IMG/VR virus record: IMGVR_UViG_3300013133_000088
Coordinates: 1-20,324 of that record
Source of the DNA: a virus
DNA: 20,324 nt
Strand: one strand, 5' to 3'
Both the position numbers and the translations under genes were made by a program. Each line of letters opens with the position of its first letter. The first letter of the stretch is position 1. Below, piece by piece: positions 1-6,525 of this stretch. Below the pieces are notes generated by a model, which was given only the letters and a program-made list of their open reading frames with translations, was not told where the DNA came from and searched no databases.

Positions 1-494
1 CCCGATGTTCCTGGTACTGGTTGAGGTCCAGTGGCTCCGGACGCGACTGGACCTGTAGCACCTGTTGCTCCGGTCGAACCTTGAGATGCTGGTGCGGATC
101 CTGGCGTTCCAGTACCTTGATTATTTTGAGTTGATGTTGCTTTTTGTGTCTCTTGTTCTTGCTTTTTTAAATCAGAGGCTTTAAACCTAGTTGATCTTTC
201 ATCGCTATTTGCATTAAATGCTACGTTGCCTGCTTGACTTGCTAGATTATCAGCTCTGTTGGATGAGGTTAGACACCTTGCCTCTAAGGCTTTATACTTA
301 ATGTCTACTAGGCGATCTTTGACTCTAGTCGCATCACTACCTATACTTCCAAACTGACTCGCAAGTGCGTTAGCGGCATCTGAGGCTGTTAGAGAAGATT
401 TTTGTCCAACCGCGGTGTCATAGTCGCTTCTTAATCTATTTAAAATAGATAGTTCTTGATCTATTTGAGCGTCAAAACTGCTACAATCTGCCAT
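1..494 (-). CDS. Coiled N-terminus with collagen-like tail, putative virion protein (partial)
   Basis: An open frame runs from ATG at 494 to the left edge with no stop, so only the first 164 codons are visible. Residues 1 to about 115 are polar and look helical (starting MADCSSFDAQIDQELSILNR), with regular Ala, Ser, Asp and Leu spacing as in a coiled coil. A Gln/Thr/Asn-rich linker follows. From about residue 130 the chain becomes Gly-X-Y-like, with GSTGATGATGP and SGATGP. Phage fibres and head-decoration proteins often carry collagen-like segments of this kind, which trimerise. Two cysteines lie in the N-terminal part (C4 and one near residue 74). The ribosome binding site is weak (AGAG about 8 nt upstream). 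A GATAAATA octamer on the minus strand lies 52 nt upstream. The gene is divergent from the gp55-like gene. A structural role is inferred from composition; no specific family was recognised. Confidence 0.7.
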   Translation of the reverse strand, partial: MADCSSFDAQIDQELSILNRLRSDYDTAVGQKSSLTASDAANALASQFGSIGSDATRVKDRLVDIKYKALEARCLTSSNRADNLASQAGNVAFNANSDERSTRFKASDLKKQEQETQKATSTQNNQGTGTPGSAPASQGSTGATGATGPVASGATGPQPVPGTS

Positions 495-524
495 TATTAT
501 TCTCTAGTTCAGGGTTCACATGCG

Positions 525-532
525 TATAAATA
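525..532 (+). promoter_or_regulatory. T4-type late promoter octamer TATAAATA
   Basis: This is an exact match to the T4 late promoter -10 element recognised by gp55-bearing RNA polymerase. It points toward the gp55-like gene. It faces the minus-strand octamer at 547-554 with 14 nt between them. Confidence 0.6.
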
Positions 533-546
533 GCATGTCTGTGTAT

Positions 547-554
547 TATTTATC
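547..554 (-). promoter_or_regulatory. Late promoter octamer GATAAATA
   Basis: The minus strand reads GATAAATA and points toward the collagen-like gene, 52 nt before its ATG. The same octamer precedes three plus-strand genes in this window (12564, 17265, 18998), which supports NATAAATA as this phage's late motif. Confidence 0.55.
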
Positions 555-586
555 GCCCTAAAAATCACCAATATTGTATTCTAGGC

Positions 587-615
587 TTGACATTTTATGT
601 CAAGTCGTGTATCAT
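587..615 (+). promoter_or_regulatory. Sigma70-type promoter with palindrome over the -35 box
   Basis: TTGACA at 587-592 is followed by a 17-nt spacer and TATCAT at 610-615, a near-consensus host sigma70 promoter. Transcription would start near 622, just upstream of the AGAGG ribosome binding site at 633-637 and ATG 642. The -35 box lies in a perfect inverted repeat, CTTGACAT (586-593), TTT, ATGTCAAG (597-604). That arrangement could be an operator. It also places TTGACA on the minus strand, but the only minus -10 candidates there have poor spacing (14 or 19 nt). The promoter overlaps the earlier in-frame ATG at 597, which argues against that start. Confidence 0.65.
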
Positions 616-641
616 TTTTACAACAAATAACAAGAGGTATT

Positions 642-1538
642 ATGTCTACAGCGAAGAAACCTGTCAACTATCTAAACAATAAAGATATTTTAAAAGAGAT
701 TCATGCAAGCAAAACTAGTTATTGCTGCTATAGCCGACAAGAATATCATCAATATGATCTAATCATCGACATGCCGCAGAGCCCATTAGAAAAGTCGTTA
801 GATCAACTAATAAGACCGAAAAATATCAAAGCTGCTAGAGAAGCAAGAGCAGCAAGAATACTAAACCAGACCGGACAAGAAGTAAAGCTAAAAGATATAC
901 CTGTCACTGATCTAGTGTTTCGTGTCATGACTTGGGATCATATTCCAGTCAGTCCTAAACAACCACGAAAGGTTGTAAAGAAAAAGACAGCAAAAGACAT
1001 ATTAGAGTTTGAAGATTTAGATAGTGAAAATCTTTTCGAAGATTTAGAACTAGAAGATACCAAAGATGAAGTAGATGACATGGTTCATGTCAAGGTCAAC
1101 TTTCCTCCGTTCCAGCATTACAAAATAGATGACAAAAATAGCGCAGTATGCGTGGGTAAAAGTCATTGGAAGGGTGGTGTCAAGACTGGTGAGTTCAGTA
1201 AAGATCACGGTAAGATCACTGATAAGTTAGCAAAAATGTTCATCATGCTTTGTGAAAAATATGCCATGAAGTTCAACTGGCGTGGTTACACTTACAACGA
1301 TGAGATGCGTAACAGTGCTATACTTCAACTCACTTATGTTGGACTACGTTTCAATGAGGCTAAATCAGCAAACCCGTTCGCATACTATACGGCTGCTATC
1401 ACAAATAGTTTCTGCCGTGTATTGAATACTGAAAAGCGTAATCAAAATATTCGTGATGACATTCTTGAAATGAATGGATTGAACCCAAGTTATACTCGTC
1501 AAATGAGTAACACAAAGTTCAATGTTTACGAAGAATAA
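642..1538 (+). CDS. 55: Late-transcription sigma factor, T4 gp55-like
   Basis: Predicted 298-residue protein. In T4, gp55 is a small sigma factor that directs host RNA polymerase to TATAAATA late promoters together with the sliding clamp and gp33. The recognisable part is C-terminal: a helical block containing FNWRGYTYNDEM (about 212-222) and NPFAYYTAAITNSFCRVL (about 244-261), resembling the gp55 core that matches sigma70 region 2. Between them and the N-terminus lies a Lys-rich stretch followed by a very acidic one (about 118-146), so the protein is much longer than T4 gp55 (185 residues). ATG 642 is chosen over the in-frame ATG 597 because 597 lies inside a good sigma70 promoter while 642 has AGAGG at 633-637. 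The many NATAAATA octamers in the window fit the assignment. A different sigma-like function cannot be excluded. Confidence 0.75.
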   Translation: MSTAKKPVNYLNNKDILKEIHASKTSYCCYSRQEYHQYDLIIDMPQSPLEKSLDQLIRPKNIKAAREARAARILNQTGQEVKLKDIPVTDLVFRVMTWDHIPVSPKQPRKVVKKKTAKDILEFEDLDSENLFEDLELEDTKDEVDDMVHVKVNFPPFQHYKIDDKNSAVCVGKSHWKGGVKTGEFSKDHGKITDKLAKMFIMLCEKYAMKFNWRGYTYNDEMRNSAILQLTYVGLRFNEAKSANPFAYYTAAITNSFCRVLNTEKRNQNIRDDILEMNGLNPSYTRQMSNTKFNVYEE

Positions 1539-1582
1539 CCAAAAAACTTTATATAAATCAAGAACTTAGATAAACTATATTG

Positions 1583-2602
1583 ATGTCTAACTTATTTAAA
1601 AAGGCAGCAGTTTTCACAGACATACATTTCGGCTTGAAGTCAAACAGTCTTGAACATAATCAAGACTGTGCCGATTTTGTTGATTGGTTCATACAAACTG
1701 CTAAACAAGAAGGTTGCGAGTCTTGCTTTTTCTTAGGTGATTATAATCATCATCGTGCAAGTATCAATATTCACACTATGCAATATGGATTACGTGCATT
1801 GGAAAAATTGAATGACAATTTTGATAAAGTTTATTTCATTCCAGGCAATCACGATCTTTATTATCGTGATCGCAGGGATATACACAGTGTTGAGTGGGCA
1901 AGGCATTTGCCAAACGTTCATATCATCAATGACTGGTTTGCCGAAGGTGATGTAACTATCGCGCCATGGTTAGTAGGAGATGAATACAAGAAACTGCTCA
2001 AGATCAAATCAACGAAATATTTGTTTTCGCATCTTGAACTGCCACGCTTCTACATGAATGCTATGGTTGAGATGCCAGATCATGGTGAGATTAGCGATGA
2101 ACATGTAGGTGGATTTGAACAAGTATACTCAGGACACTTCCATAAACGACAGTCACGTAAAAACATCTGGTACATGGGCAATGCTTTCCCGCACAACTAT
2201 GCTGATGCGGGTGATGATGCACGTGGCATGATGATATTAGAATGGGGAGTTGATCCCGTATTCAAATCATGGCCTAATCAACCCACATTTCGTGTTTATA
2301 AGTTGAGCGATATATTAGAAAATCCAGACGGATATCTATTACCTCGCAGTAGCATACGTGTACATCTTGACATTGATATCAGCTATGAAGAAGCAAACTA
2401 TATAAAAGAAACATTAGTACCTAAACATCAACTACGTGAGATGGCATTGATACCTATGAAACTTGATCAACATGCTATTGATCTTGCCCCAGGTGAGTTG
2501 AAGTTTGAATCAGTTGATAAGATAATATTAGATCAAATAAGCAATATTGAAAGTCAGTTTTATGATCAAAAACTATTGCTAGAGATTTACCGCAATCTAT
2601 GA
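1583..2602 (+). CDS. 47: Recombination endonuclease subunit gp47 (SbcD/Mre11-like)
   Basis: Predicted 339-residue metallophosphoesterase, the same length as T4 gp47. It pairs with gp46 in a nuclease complex that resects DNA ends for recombination-dependent replication. The Mre11-type metal-binding motifs are present in order: FTDIHFG (D13, H15), FFLGDYNHH (D53), PGNHDLYY (N89, H90, D91), SHLE near residue 150 and YSGHFHKRQ near 183-191. A TTG lies directly before the ATG, but ATG 1583 is preferred because it gives the standard length. No strong ribosome binding site is seen. The gene follows the gp55-like gene by 44 nt, and its stop overlaps the gp46 start as ATGA, which indicates translational coupling. 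Confidence 0.96.
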   Translation: MSNLFKKAAVFTDIHFGLKSNSLEHNQDCADFVDWFIQTAKQEGCESCFFLGDYNHHRASINIHTMQYGLRALEKLNDNFDKVYFIPGNHDLYYRDRRDIHSVEWARHLPNVHIINDWFAEGDVTIAPWLVGDEYKKLLKIKSTKYLFSHLELPRFYMNAMVEMPDHGEISDEHVGGFEQVYSGHFHKRQSRKNIWYMGNAFPHNYADAGDDARGMMILEWGVDPVFKSWPNQPTFRVYKLSDILENPDGYLLPRSSIRVHLDIDISYEEANYIKETLVPKHQLREMALIPMKLDQHAIDLAPGELKFESVDKIILDQISNIESQFYDQKLLLEIYRNL

Positions 2603-4362
2603 TTACATTAAAAAATATAACATTACGTAACTTTTTAAGTATCGGTCAGGTCACACAGGCCGTGAACTTTGATAATAAAGAGCTTACATTGATCTTGGGT
2701 GAGAATCTTGATTTAGGGGGAGATGGTGCTAGAAATGGTACTGGTAAAACTACCCTCATCCAAGGTCTTAGTTATGTACTCTTTGGTACTCCGATCAATC
2801 AGATACGCAAAGACAATCTAATCAATCGTACTAATGCTAAGGGCATGATGGTTACACTAGAGTTCCATTGCAATGGGGTAGACTATAAGATTGAGCGTGG
2901 ACGTAAGCCAAACGTTCTTAAGTTTTATATTGACAATAAGGAAGAAGAATGCACTAATGATGCTCAGGGTGAAAACAAAGAAACACAAGAGCATATTGAA
3001 CGTGCTATAGGTATGACTCCTGATATGTTTAAGCATATCGTGGCACTAAATACTTATAGCGAGCCGTTCTTAGCTATGAAGGCTAACGATCAGCGTAATA
3101 TCATTGAACAGTTGCTTGGCATCACATTGTTGAGTGAAAAAGCAGAACTAATAAAAGAACAAATCAAAACAACTAAAGACAAGATAACGGAAGAAGAGTA
3201 CAAAGTAAAAGCAATCGAAGAAGCAAATAGACGTATACAAGAGCAAATAGAAAACTTAAAACGAAGAGCTAAACTTTGGGATGCCAAGCACAATGAAGAT
3301 TTAAAGAAGCTCAAAGATGACCTTGAAGAGTTACGGAAGCTTGATATTGATAAAGAGCTTCAAGGTCATAAGGATTTAGCTTTATATAATCAAAAGAAAA
3401 AGGATTTAGCCGATCTTGAAAAGATGGTCAGTAGAACAGAAACTGACATCGAACGTGAAGGAAAGGCACTAAAAAAAGCTGAAAAAGAGTTAAAGTCATT
3501 GCAAGATCACAAGTGCCATACTTGCGGTCAGGACATACATGATGATCAACATAGCAAATTATTAAAAGAACGCGAAAAATTCGTAAAAGCCACTACAGAC
3601 ACACTTGAGACATTAAATATTGAAATGGCTCAACTAGATAAGGCCAAGAAAGACCTTGGCTCTGTCGGTAAACAACCAAAACTATATTACGACACAGAAC
3701 AAGAAGCGTTCCAACATCGTAGTCTAGTTGATACCCTCATCACAAAGATTGATGAGAAAGATAAAGATATCAATCCATATACTGATCAGATCGGTGAGAT
3801 GGAGAATCAGGCACTACAGGTTGTTGACTTCAATACTATCAACACATACAATAGAGTTCTTGAACATCAAAAGTTTTTGTTAGACCTTTTGACAAGTAAA
3901 GATAGTTTTGTACGTAAAAAGATTATCGATCAAAATCTCAGTTATCTCAACGCAAGGCTCACACACTACCTTGATAGAATCGGATTGCCTCATCAAGTAA
4001 TATTTTTAAACGATCTATCTGTTGAGATAACTGAGTATGGGCGTGAGCTTGATTTCGACAATCTAAGCCGCGGTGAACGTAATAGATTAATACTCGGCTT
4101 AAGCTTTGCTTTCCGTGATGTATGGGAAAGCTTATATTATCCAATCAATACATTATTCATTGATGAGTTGATCGACAGCGGTATGGATAGTATCGGTGTA
4201 GAGAACAGCATGGCTATCTTGAAAGATATGTCACGCAATCGCAGTAAATCAGTATGGCTAGTCTCACACCGTGAAGAACTAGCAGGCCGTGTCCCTAGCG
4301 TATTGCATGTAGTAAAAGAAAATGGATTTACTACGTATAATACTACTAGAGATTTGATATAA
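2599..4362 (+). CDS. 46: Recombination endonuclease subunit gp46 (SbcC/Rad50-like ATPase)
   Basis: Predicted 587-residue SMC-family ATPase (T4 gp46 is 560). Residues 31-52 contain the P-loop ending NGTGKTT (K50, T51). A long coiled coil follows (about 165-440), interrupted by the zinc-hook CHTCGQ near residues 304-309, where two subunits join through Zn. The C-terminal head holds the ABC signature LSRGERNR near 488 and the Walker B segment LFIDELIDSG near 517. With gp47 it forms the end-processing nuclease of the phage recombination pathway. The gene starts inside the gp47 stop (ATGA). Its last codons contain the -35 box of the next gene's promoter. Confidence 0.97.
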   Translation: MITLKNITLRNFLSIGQVTQAVNFDNKELTLILGENLDLGGDGARNGTGKTTLIQGLSYVLFGTPINQIRKDNLINRTNAKGMMVTLEFHCNGVDYKIERGRKPNVLKFYIDNKEEECTNDAQGENKETQEHIERAIGMTPDMFKHIVALNTYSEPFLAMKANDQRNIIEQLLGITLLSEKAELIKEQIKTTKDKITEEEYKVKAIEEANRRIQEQIENLKRRAKLWDAKHNEDLKKLKDDLEELRKLDIDKELQGHKDLALYNQKKKDLADLEKMVSRTETDIEREGKALKKAEKELKSLQDHKCHTCGQDIHDDQHSKLLKEREKFVKATTDTLETLNIEMAQLDKAKKDLGSVGKQPKLYYDTEQEAFQHRSLVDTLITKIDEKDKDINPYTDQIGEMENQALQVVDFNTINTYNRVLEHQKFLLDLLTSKDSFVRKKIIDQNLSYLNARLTHYLDRIGLPHQVIFLNDLSVEITEYGRELDFDNLSRGERNRLILGLSFAFRDVWESLYYPINTLFIDELIDSGMDSIGVENSMAILKDMSRNRSKSVWLVSHREELAGRVPSVLHVVKENGFTTYNTTRDLI

Positions 4363-4382
4363 ATTTTTCATTCACATATAAT
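4354..4382 (+). promoter_or_regulatory. Sigma70-type promoter for the PD-(D/E)XK nuclease gene
   Basis: TTGATA at 4354-4359 is followed by 17 nt and a perfect TATAAT at 4377-4382. The -35 box overlaps the last codons of gp46. Transcription should start around 4388-4390, leaving a leader of only about 10 nt before ATG 4399. No Shine-Dalgarno sequence is visible. Confidence 0.7.
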
Positions 4383-4398
4383 AAAGATAAAATATAGC

Positions 4399-4980
4399 AT
4401 GCCTAATCCACAGAAACAAAAAGGTTCAAGCTTCGAGAGAGAAGTAGCACGATATCTAAGCGCGTTATATAACGAGAGTTTTATTCGTGCGCCCGGATCA
4501 GGTGCATATGTGGGTGGTAAAAATCAAGCACGTACACAAATATTGCATGAGGGACAGATACGAAGTTTCAAGGGTGACATTGTTCCAGGACAAAGTTTCG
4601 TGAAATTCAATGCAGAATGCAAAAGTTATGCTGATTTTCCCTTTAATCTAGTGCTAGCAGGAGAATGCAAGGTATTAGACGGATGGTTAGATCAGATGAT
4701 GGAAGTTGCAGATCCTAGTGATATAAACATATTGTTTATGAAGTTTAATAGGAAGGGTCGCTTTGTCGCTGTACAATCATCATTAACTTGGATCACAGAT
4801 CATTTTTTATACTACACATCAACTAAACATAAAGACTGGCTTATTCTAGAGTTTGATAACTTTTTTAAGCATAATGCAGATTTATTAAAAAGATATTGTT
4901 CAGGCACAGCAGACACAAAGTCACCTCCTCCTCAAGAAAGCATACAGCTAATCACAACTCCCGTTTATATTCAAAACTAG
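4399..4980 (+). CDS. PD-(D/E)XK family nuclease, possible Holliday-junction resolvase
   Basis: Predicted 193-residue protein. The N-terminal 80 residues match the core of a PD-(D/E)XK nuclease: KGSSFEREVARYL (acidic residues E13, E15), RAPGSGA, then FKGDIVPG (D60) and FNAECKSY (E73, K75), which form the D...ExK metal-binding site. The G-S-FEREV start and the GSG motif are typical of archaeal Hjc/RecU-like resolvases and some type II restriction enzymes. The rest is mixed alpha/beta with a Pro-rich C-terminal tail. It sits 36 nt after gp46 with its own sigma70-type promoter, which suggests early expression and a role in recombination or branched-DNA processing. No endonuclease VII (gp49) is visible in the window, so a resolvase role is attractive but inferred. 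Degradation of host DNA is an alternative. Confidence 0.75.
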   Translation: MPNPQKQKGSSFEREVARYLSALYNESFIRAPGSGAYVGGKNQARTQILHEGQIRSFKGDIVPGQSFVKFNAECKSYADFPFNLVLAGECKVLDGWLDQMMEVADPSDINILFMKFNRKGRFVAVQSSLTWITDHFLYYTSTKHKDWLILEFDNFFKHNADLLKRYCSGTADTKSPPPQESIQLITTPVYIQN

Positions 4981-5279
4981 TTTGATAGGGAATGCCCTAT
5001 CCTCCTTGAGCAAGTCTAGTTTACTAGTCACCTGCGGATCTGGAGTAAAGATACTTAATTAAAGTATCGTATACCGAGAGGGCAATCGACAGGTTTGCGA
5101 ACCCTCAATGAGTATATACCTTATTTCGTTTTGCGGGTATATAACATGCGTTATAGTAGATGAGAGTCTACAACTACAGTCCATAAACTTTACAGTATAA
5201 CCGGTAGCGTATAACATCACAAAAGGGTAGTTATACGGGAACAAACGACATGGCGGATGGGCAGGCAAGTCCAACGTTT

Positions 5280-5302
5280 GGTAGTGCTGTGATAGCACTA
5301 CC
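5280..5302. repeat. Perfect 9-bp stem-loop
   Basis: GGTAGTGCT (5280-5288) and AGCACTACC (5294-5302) are perfect complements around a 5-nt loop, GTGAT. There is no T-run on either side, so it is not a standard rho-independent terminator. It is the strongest stem in the gap. Confidence 0.7.
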
Positions 5303-5374
5303 ATGGCTTCAAAGCGGCAAGTAATATAAATCCATATAATATAAAAATACTGAGTGAGCGATAGCGAACGAAGT

Positions 5375-5393
5375 AGTTGTCCGAAGGACAACT
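5375..5393 (-). terminator. Stem-loop at the 3' end of the minus-strand baseplate unit
   Basis: AGTTGTCC (5375-5382) and GGACAACT (5386-5393) form an 8-bp stem with a 3-nt loop, directly after the stop codon of the 74-residue gene at 5394. On the minus strand the stem is followed by ACTTCGTTCGC and not by a T-run. Its position suggests a 3'-end or stability element rather than a canonical terminator. Confidence 0.45.
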
Positions 5394-5618
5394 TTAAAAG
5401 AATGGTAGTTGAGTCTTTTTGGTAGTTTCCAGATTTTGTTCTATTATAGTATTAATATGTTTCCTTTCTTCTAGGCTCATATTAAGTACATCAGTATAGG
5501 AAACGGATCCGCGCATATACCATGCCATTTGTAATGCATTTCTTTTTATATCTGTAACTTCGTTCTCGTAACCTGTTATAAGCTTCTGTAATCTATCGGG
5601 CGGTAGATTAAGAAGCAT
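5394..5618 (-). CDS. Small protein coupled to the gp26-like baseplate gene
   Basis: Predicted 74-residue, mostly helical protein. The C-terminal half (MAWYMRGSVSYTDVLNMSLEERKH, then NLETTKKTQLPFF) has a YMRG...LSxEER...ETTKKTxLPFF pattern that I associate with short proteins encoded next to gp26-type baseplate genes in T4-like phages. The family name is not certain. The start codon shares one base with the stop of the upstream gene (TAATG), so translation is probably coupled and the two proteins may act together, for example as hub assembly factors. No membrane segment or signal peptide is seen. The stop lies next to an 8-bp stem-loop. T4 gp51, the hub assembly catalyst, is much larger, so equivalence to gp51 is not claimed. 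Confidence 0.7.
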   Translation of the reverse strand: MLLNLPPDRLQKLITGYENEVTDIKRNALQMAWYMRGSVSYTDVLNMSLEERKHINTIIEQNLETTKKTQLPFF

Positions 5619-6442
5619 TACCCGAAAAAATCGGTAGGATTTAAAGTGTAAGGTTGTTTATATTGATGTGAGCATTCACTACAAGTTATCTCTAATGGCT
5701 TTAGTTCAGTAGCCGTTTTGAGTTCGGTATTGTAATCTCGCACTGCATTATATGTCTGTTTGTCGCAGTTTTGCAGGAAATCTGCTATGTAATCTTTATT
5801 ATCGACTACGGTGTTCGGTGTCTTAACATATTCTATGGCTTGTGTCAAAATCTCCATAGTTAGTTCCGTGACTTTACGAAGTGCTTCTTCTGTGATTTTG
5901 TTTTTCTGATCTATATCTTTGGTATTTTCTACTTGCTGGAAAAGCTTCTGTAGCTCAAACTGCCCGATGCTAGCTGCGTTCATCTCTTTATATGATAAAG
6001 GTCTGATTTTAATAGCTAAGTCACCTAGTTCAAGTTCTTTAGAATAATCTCCTGATTTCAATGTAGCTAATACAGCCACAAGATTTACGCCATATGTTCC
6101 TTCTGCATTACATTTTGGACATTTGCTTTCTATCTCTAGATTGCTGTTTCCACCTGCAGCCTTTATAGCGATCAATATGCTGTCAAGGTCTACACTACTT
6201 AGTTGCCATGGGTCTTTTATTGACGGCACACAGCTTTTGATAAGCTCAGTCACTGCTGTGCCGTTGTATAATGCATCCGGTGTCTTTGCAGTAATCTCGT
6301 CTATAGCGGTCATGGGGTAGACAGGTAGTTCTCCGGTTTCAGGCATGTCAACTACCCCCGGCGGATATCCATGACCACCGCTAGGTAGTTTTAGATATAC
6401 TGCAGGTCTACGGAAATACTGTTTCAATGGATTATCATTCAT
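5618..6442 (-). CDS. 26: Baseplate hub protein, T4 gp26-like
   Basis: Predicted 274-residue protein of the T4 baseplate gp26 family. The N-terminus is characteristic: NPLKQYFRRPAVYLKLPSGG, then VDMPETGELPVYPMTAIDEI (32-50), TPDALYNGTA and a segment around CVPSIKDPWQ. Two CxxC pairs, C108/C111 and C254/C257, probably form one zinc site joining the middle and the C-terminus. T4 gp26 is 208 residues, so this version is longer. In T4 the protein is needed for baseplate hub assembly. The start at 6442 has GAGG at 6448-6451, 5 nt upstream on the minus strand. An AATAAATA late-like octamer lies 50 nt upstream. The gene is divergent from the tape-measure gene and overlaps its downstream partner by one base. 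Confidence 0.85.
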   Translation of the reverse strand: MNDNPLKQYFRRPAVYLKLPSGGHGYPPGVVDMPETGELPVYPMTAIDEITAKTPDALYNGTAVTELIKSCVPSIKDPWQLSSVDLDSILIAIKAAGGNSNLEIESKCPKCNAEGTYGVNLVAVLATLKSGDYSKELELGDLAIKIRPLSYKEMNAASIGQFELQKLFQQVENTKDIDQKNKITEEALRKVTELTMEILTQAIEYVKTPNTVVDNKDYIADFLQNCDKQTYNAVRDYNTELKTATELKPLEITCSECSHQYKQPYTLNPTDFFG

Positions 6443-6470
6443 AAAGGCCTCATTATGGTATTTTTATAAC

Positions 6471-6478
6471 TATAAATA
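6471..6478 (+). promoter_or_regulatory. T4-type late promoter octamer TATAAATA
   Basis: This exact consensus octamer ends 47 nt before the ATG of the tape-measure-like gene. It faces the minus-strand octamer at 6493-6500 with 14 nt between, the same geometry as at 525-554. Confidence 0.7.
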
Positions 6479-6492
6479 CTTTAAAGTAAGTA

Positions 6493-6500
6493 TATTTATT
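6493..6500 (-). promoter_or_regulatory. Late-like octamer AATAAATA
   Basis: The minus strand reads AATAAATA, 50 nt upstream of the gp26-like start. It differs from the T4 consensus only at the first, least conserved base. Confidence 0.45.
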
Positions 6501-6525
6501 GGGTCCTAAAATAGCGTAAAATAAT

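Larger units (their letters stand above)
4981..5393. other. 413-bp gene-free region with several inverted repeats
   Basis: The stretch lies between converging genes: the plus-strand nuclease ends at 4980 and the minus-strand 74-residue gene ends at 5394. It holds five clear stem-loops: GATAGGG/CCCTATC (4984-5001), GATACTT/AAGTATC (5050-5068), TATATACC/GGTATATA (5113-5143, 15-nt loop), GGTAGTGCT/AGCACTACC (5280-5302) and AGTTGTCC/GGACAACT (5375-5393). A small GGTT/AACC palindrome lies at 5092-5103. None is followed by a long T-run on either strand. All frames are broken by stops except a minus-strand frame of unlikely composition and a short plus-strand frame at 5208-5324. A structured RNA, a T-less bidirectional terminator or a decayed gene are all possible. 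Confidence 0.55.

Noticed and set aside
597-641. ATG 597 as start of the gp55-like gene
   Set aside because: It lies within the sigma70 promoter spacer. ATG 642 has AGAGG upstream and lies after the predicted transcription start. A transcript from the 525-532 octamer could still include 597.
1552-1559. TATAAATC before gp47 as a late promoter
   Set aside because: The last base breaks the octamer and gp47 belongs to an early or middle recombination unit. Kept only as a weak resemblance.
5059-5391. Minus-strand open frame of 110 codons in the hairpin-rich gap
   Set aside because: Composition is unlike a phage protein of this genome (many Cys, Tyr, Ile and scattered Pro). It has no ribosome binding site, and the stems across it would constrain the sequence independently of coding.
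4981-5393. tRNA gene in the gap
   Set aside because: GGTTTGCGAACC at 5092-5103 recalls a T-arm but the loop is only 4 nt. No cloverleaf with acceptor, D and anticodon arms could be drawn on either strand.
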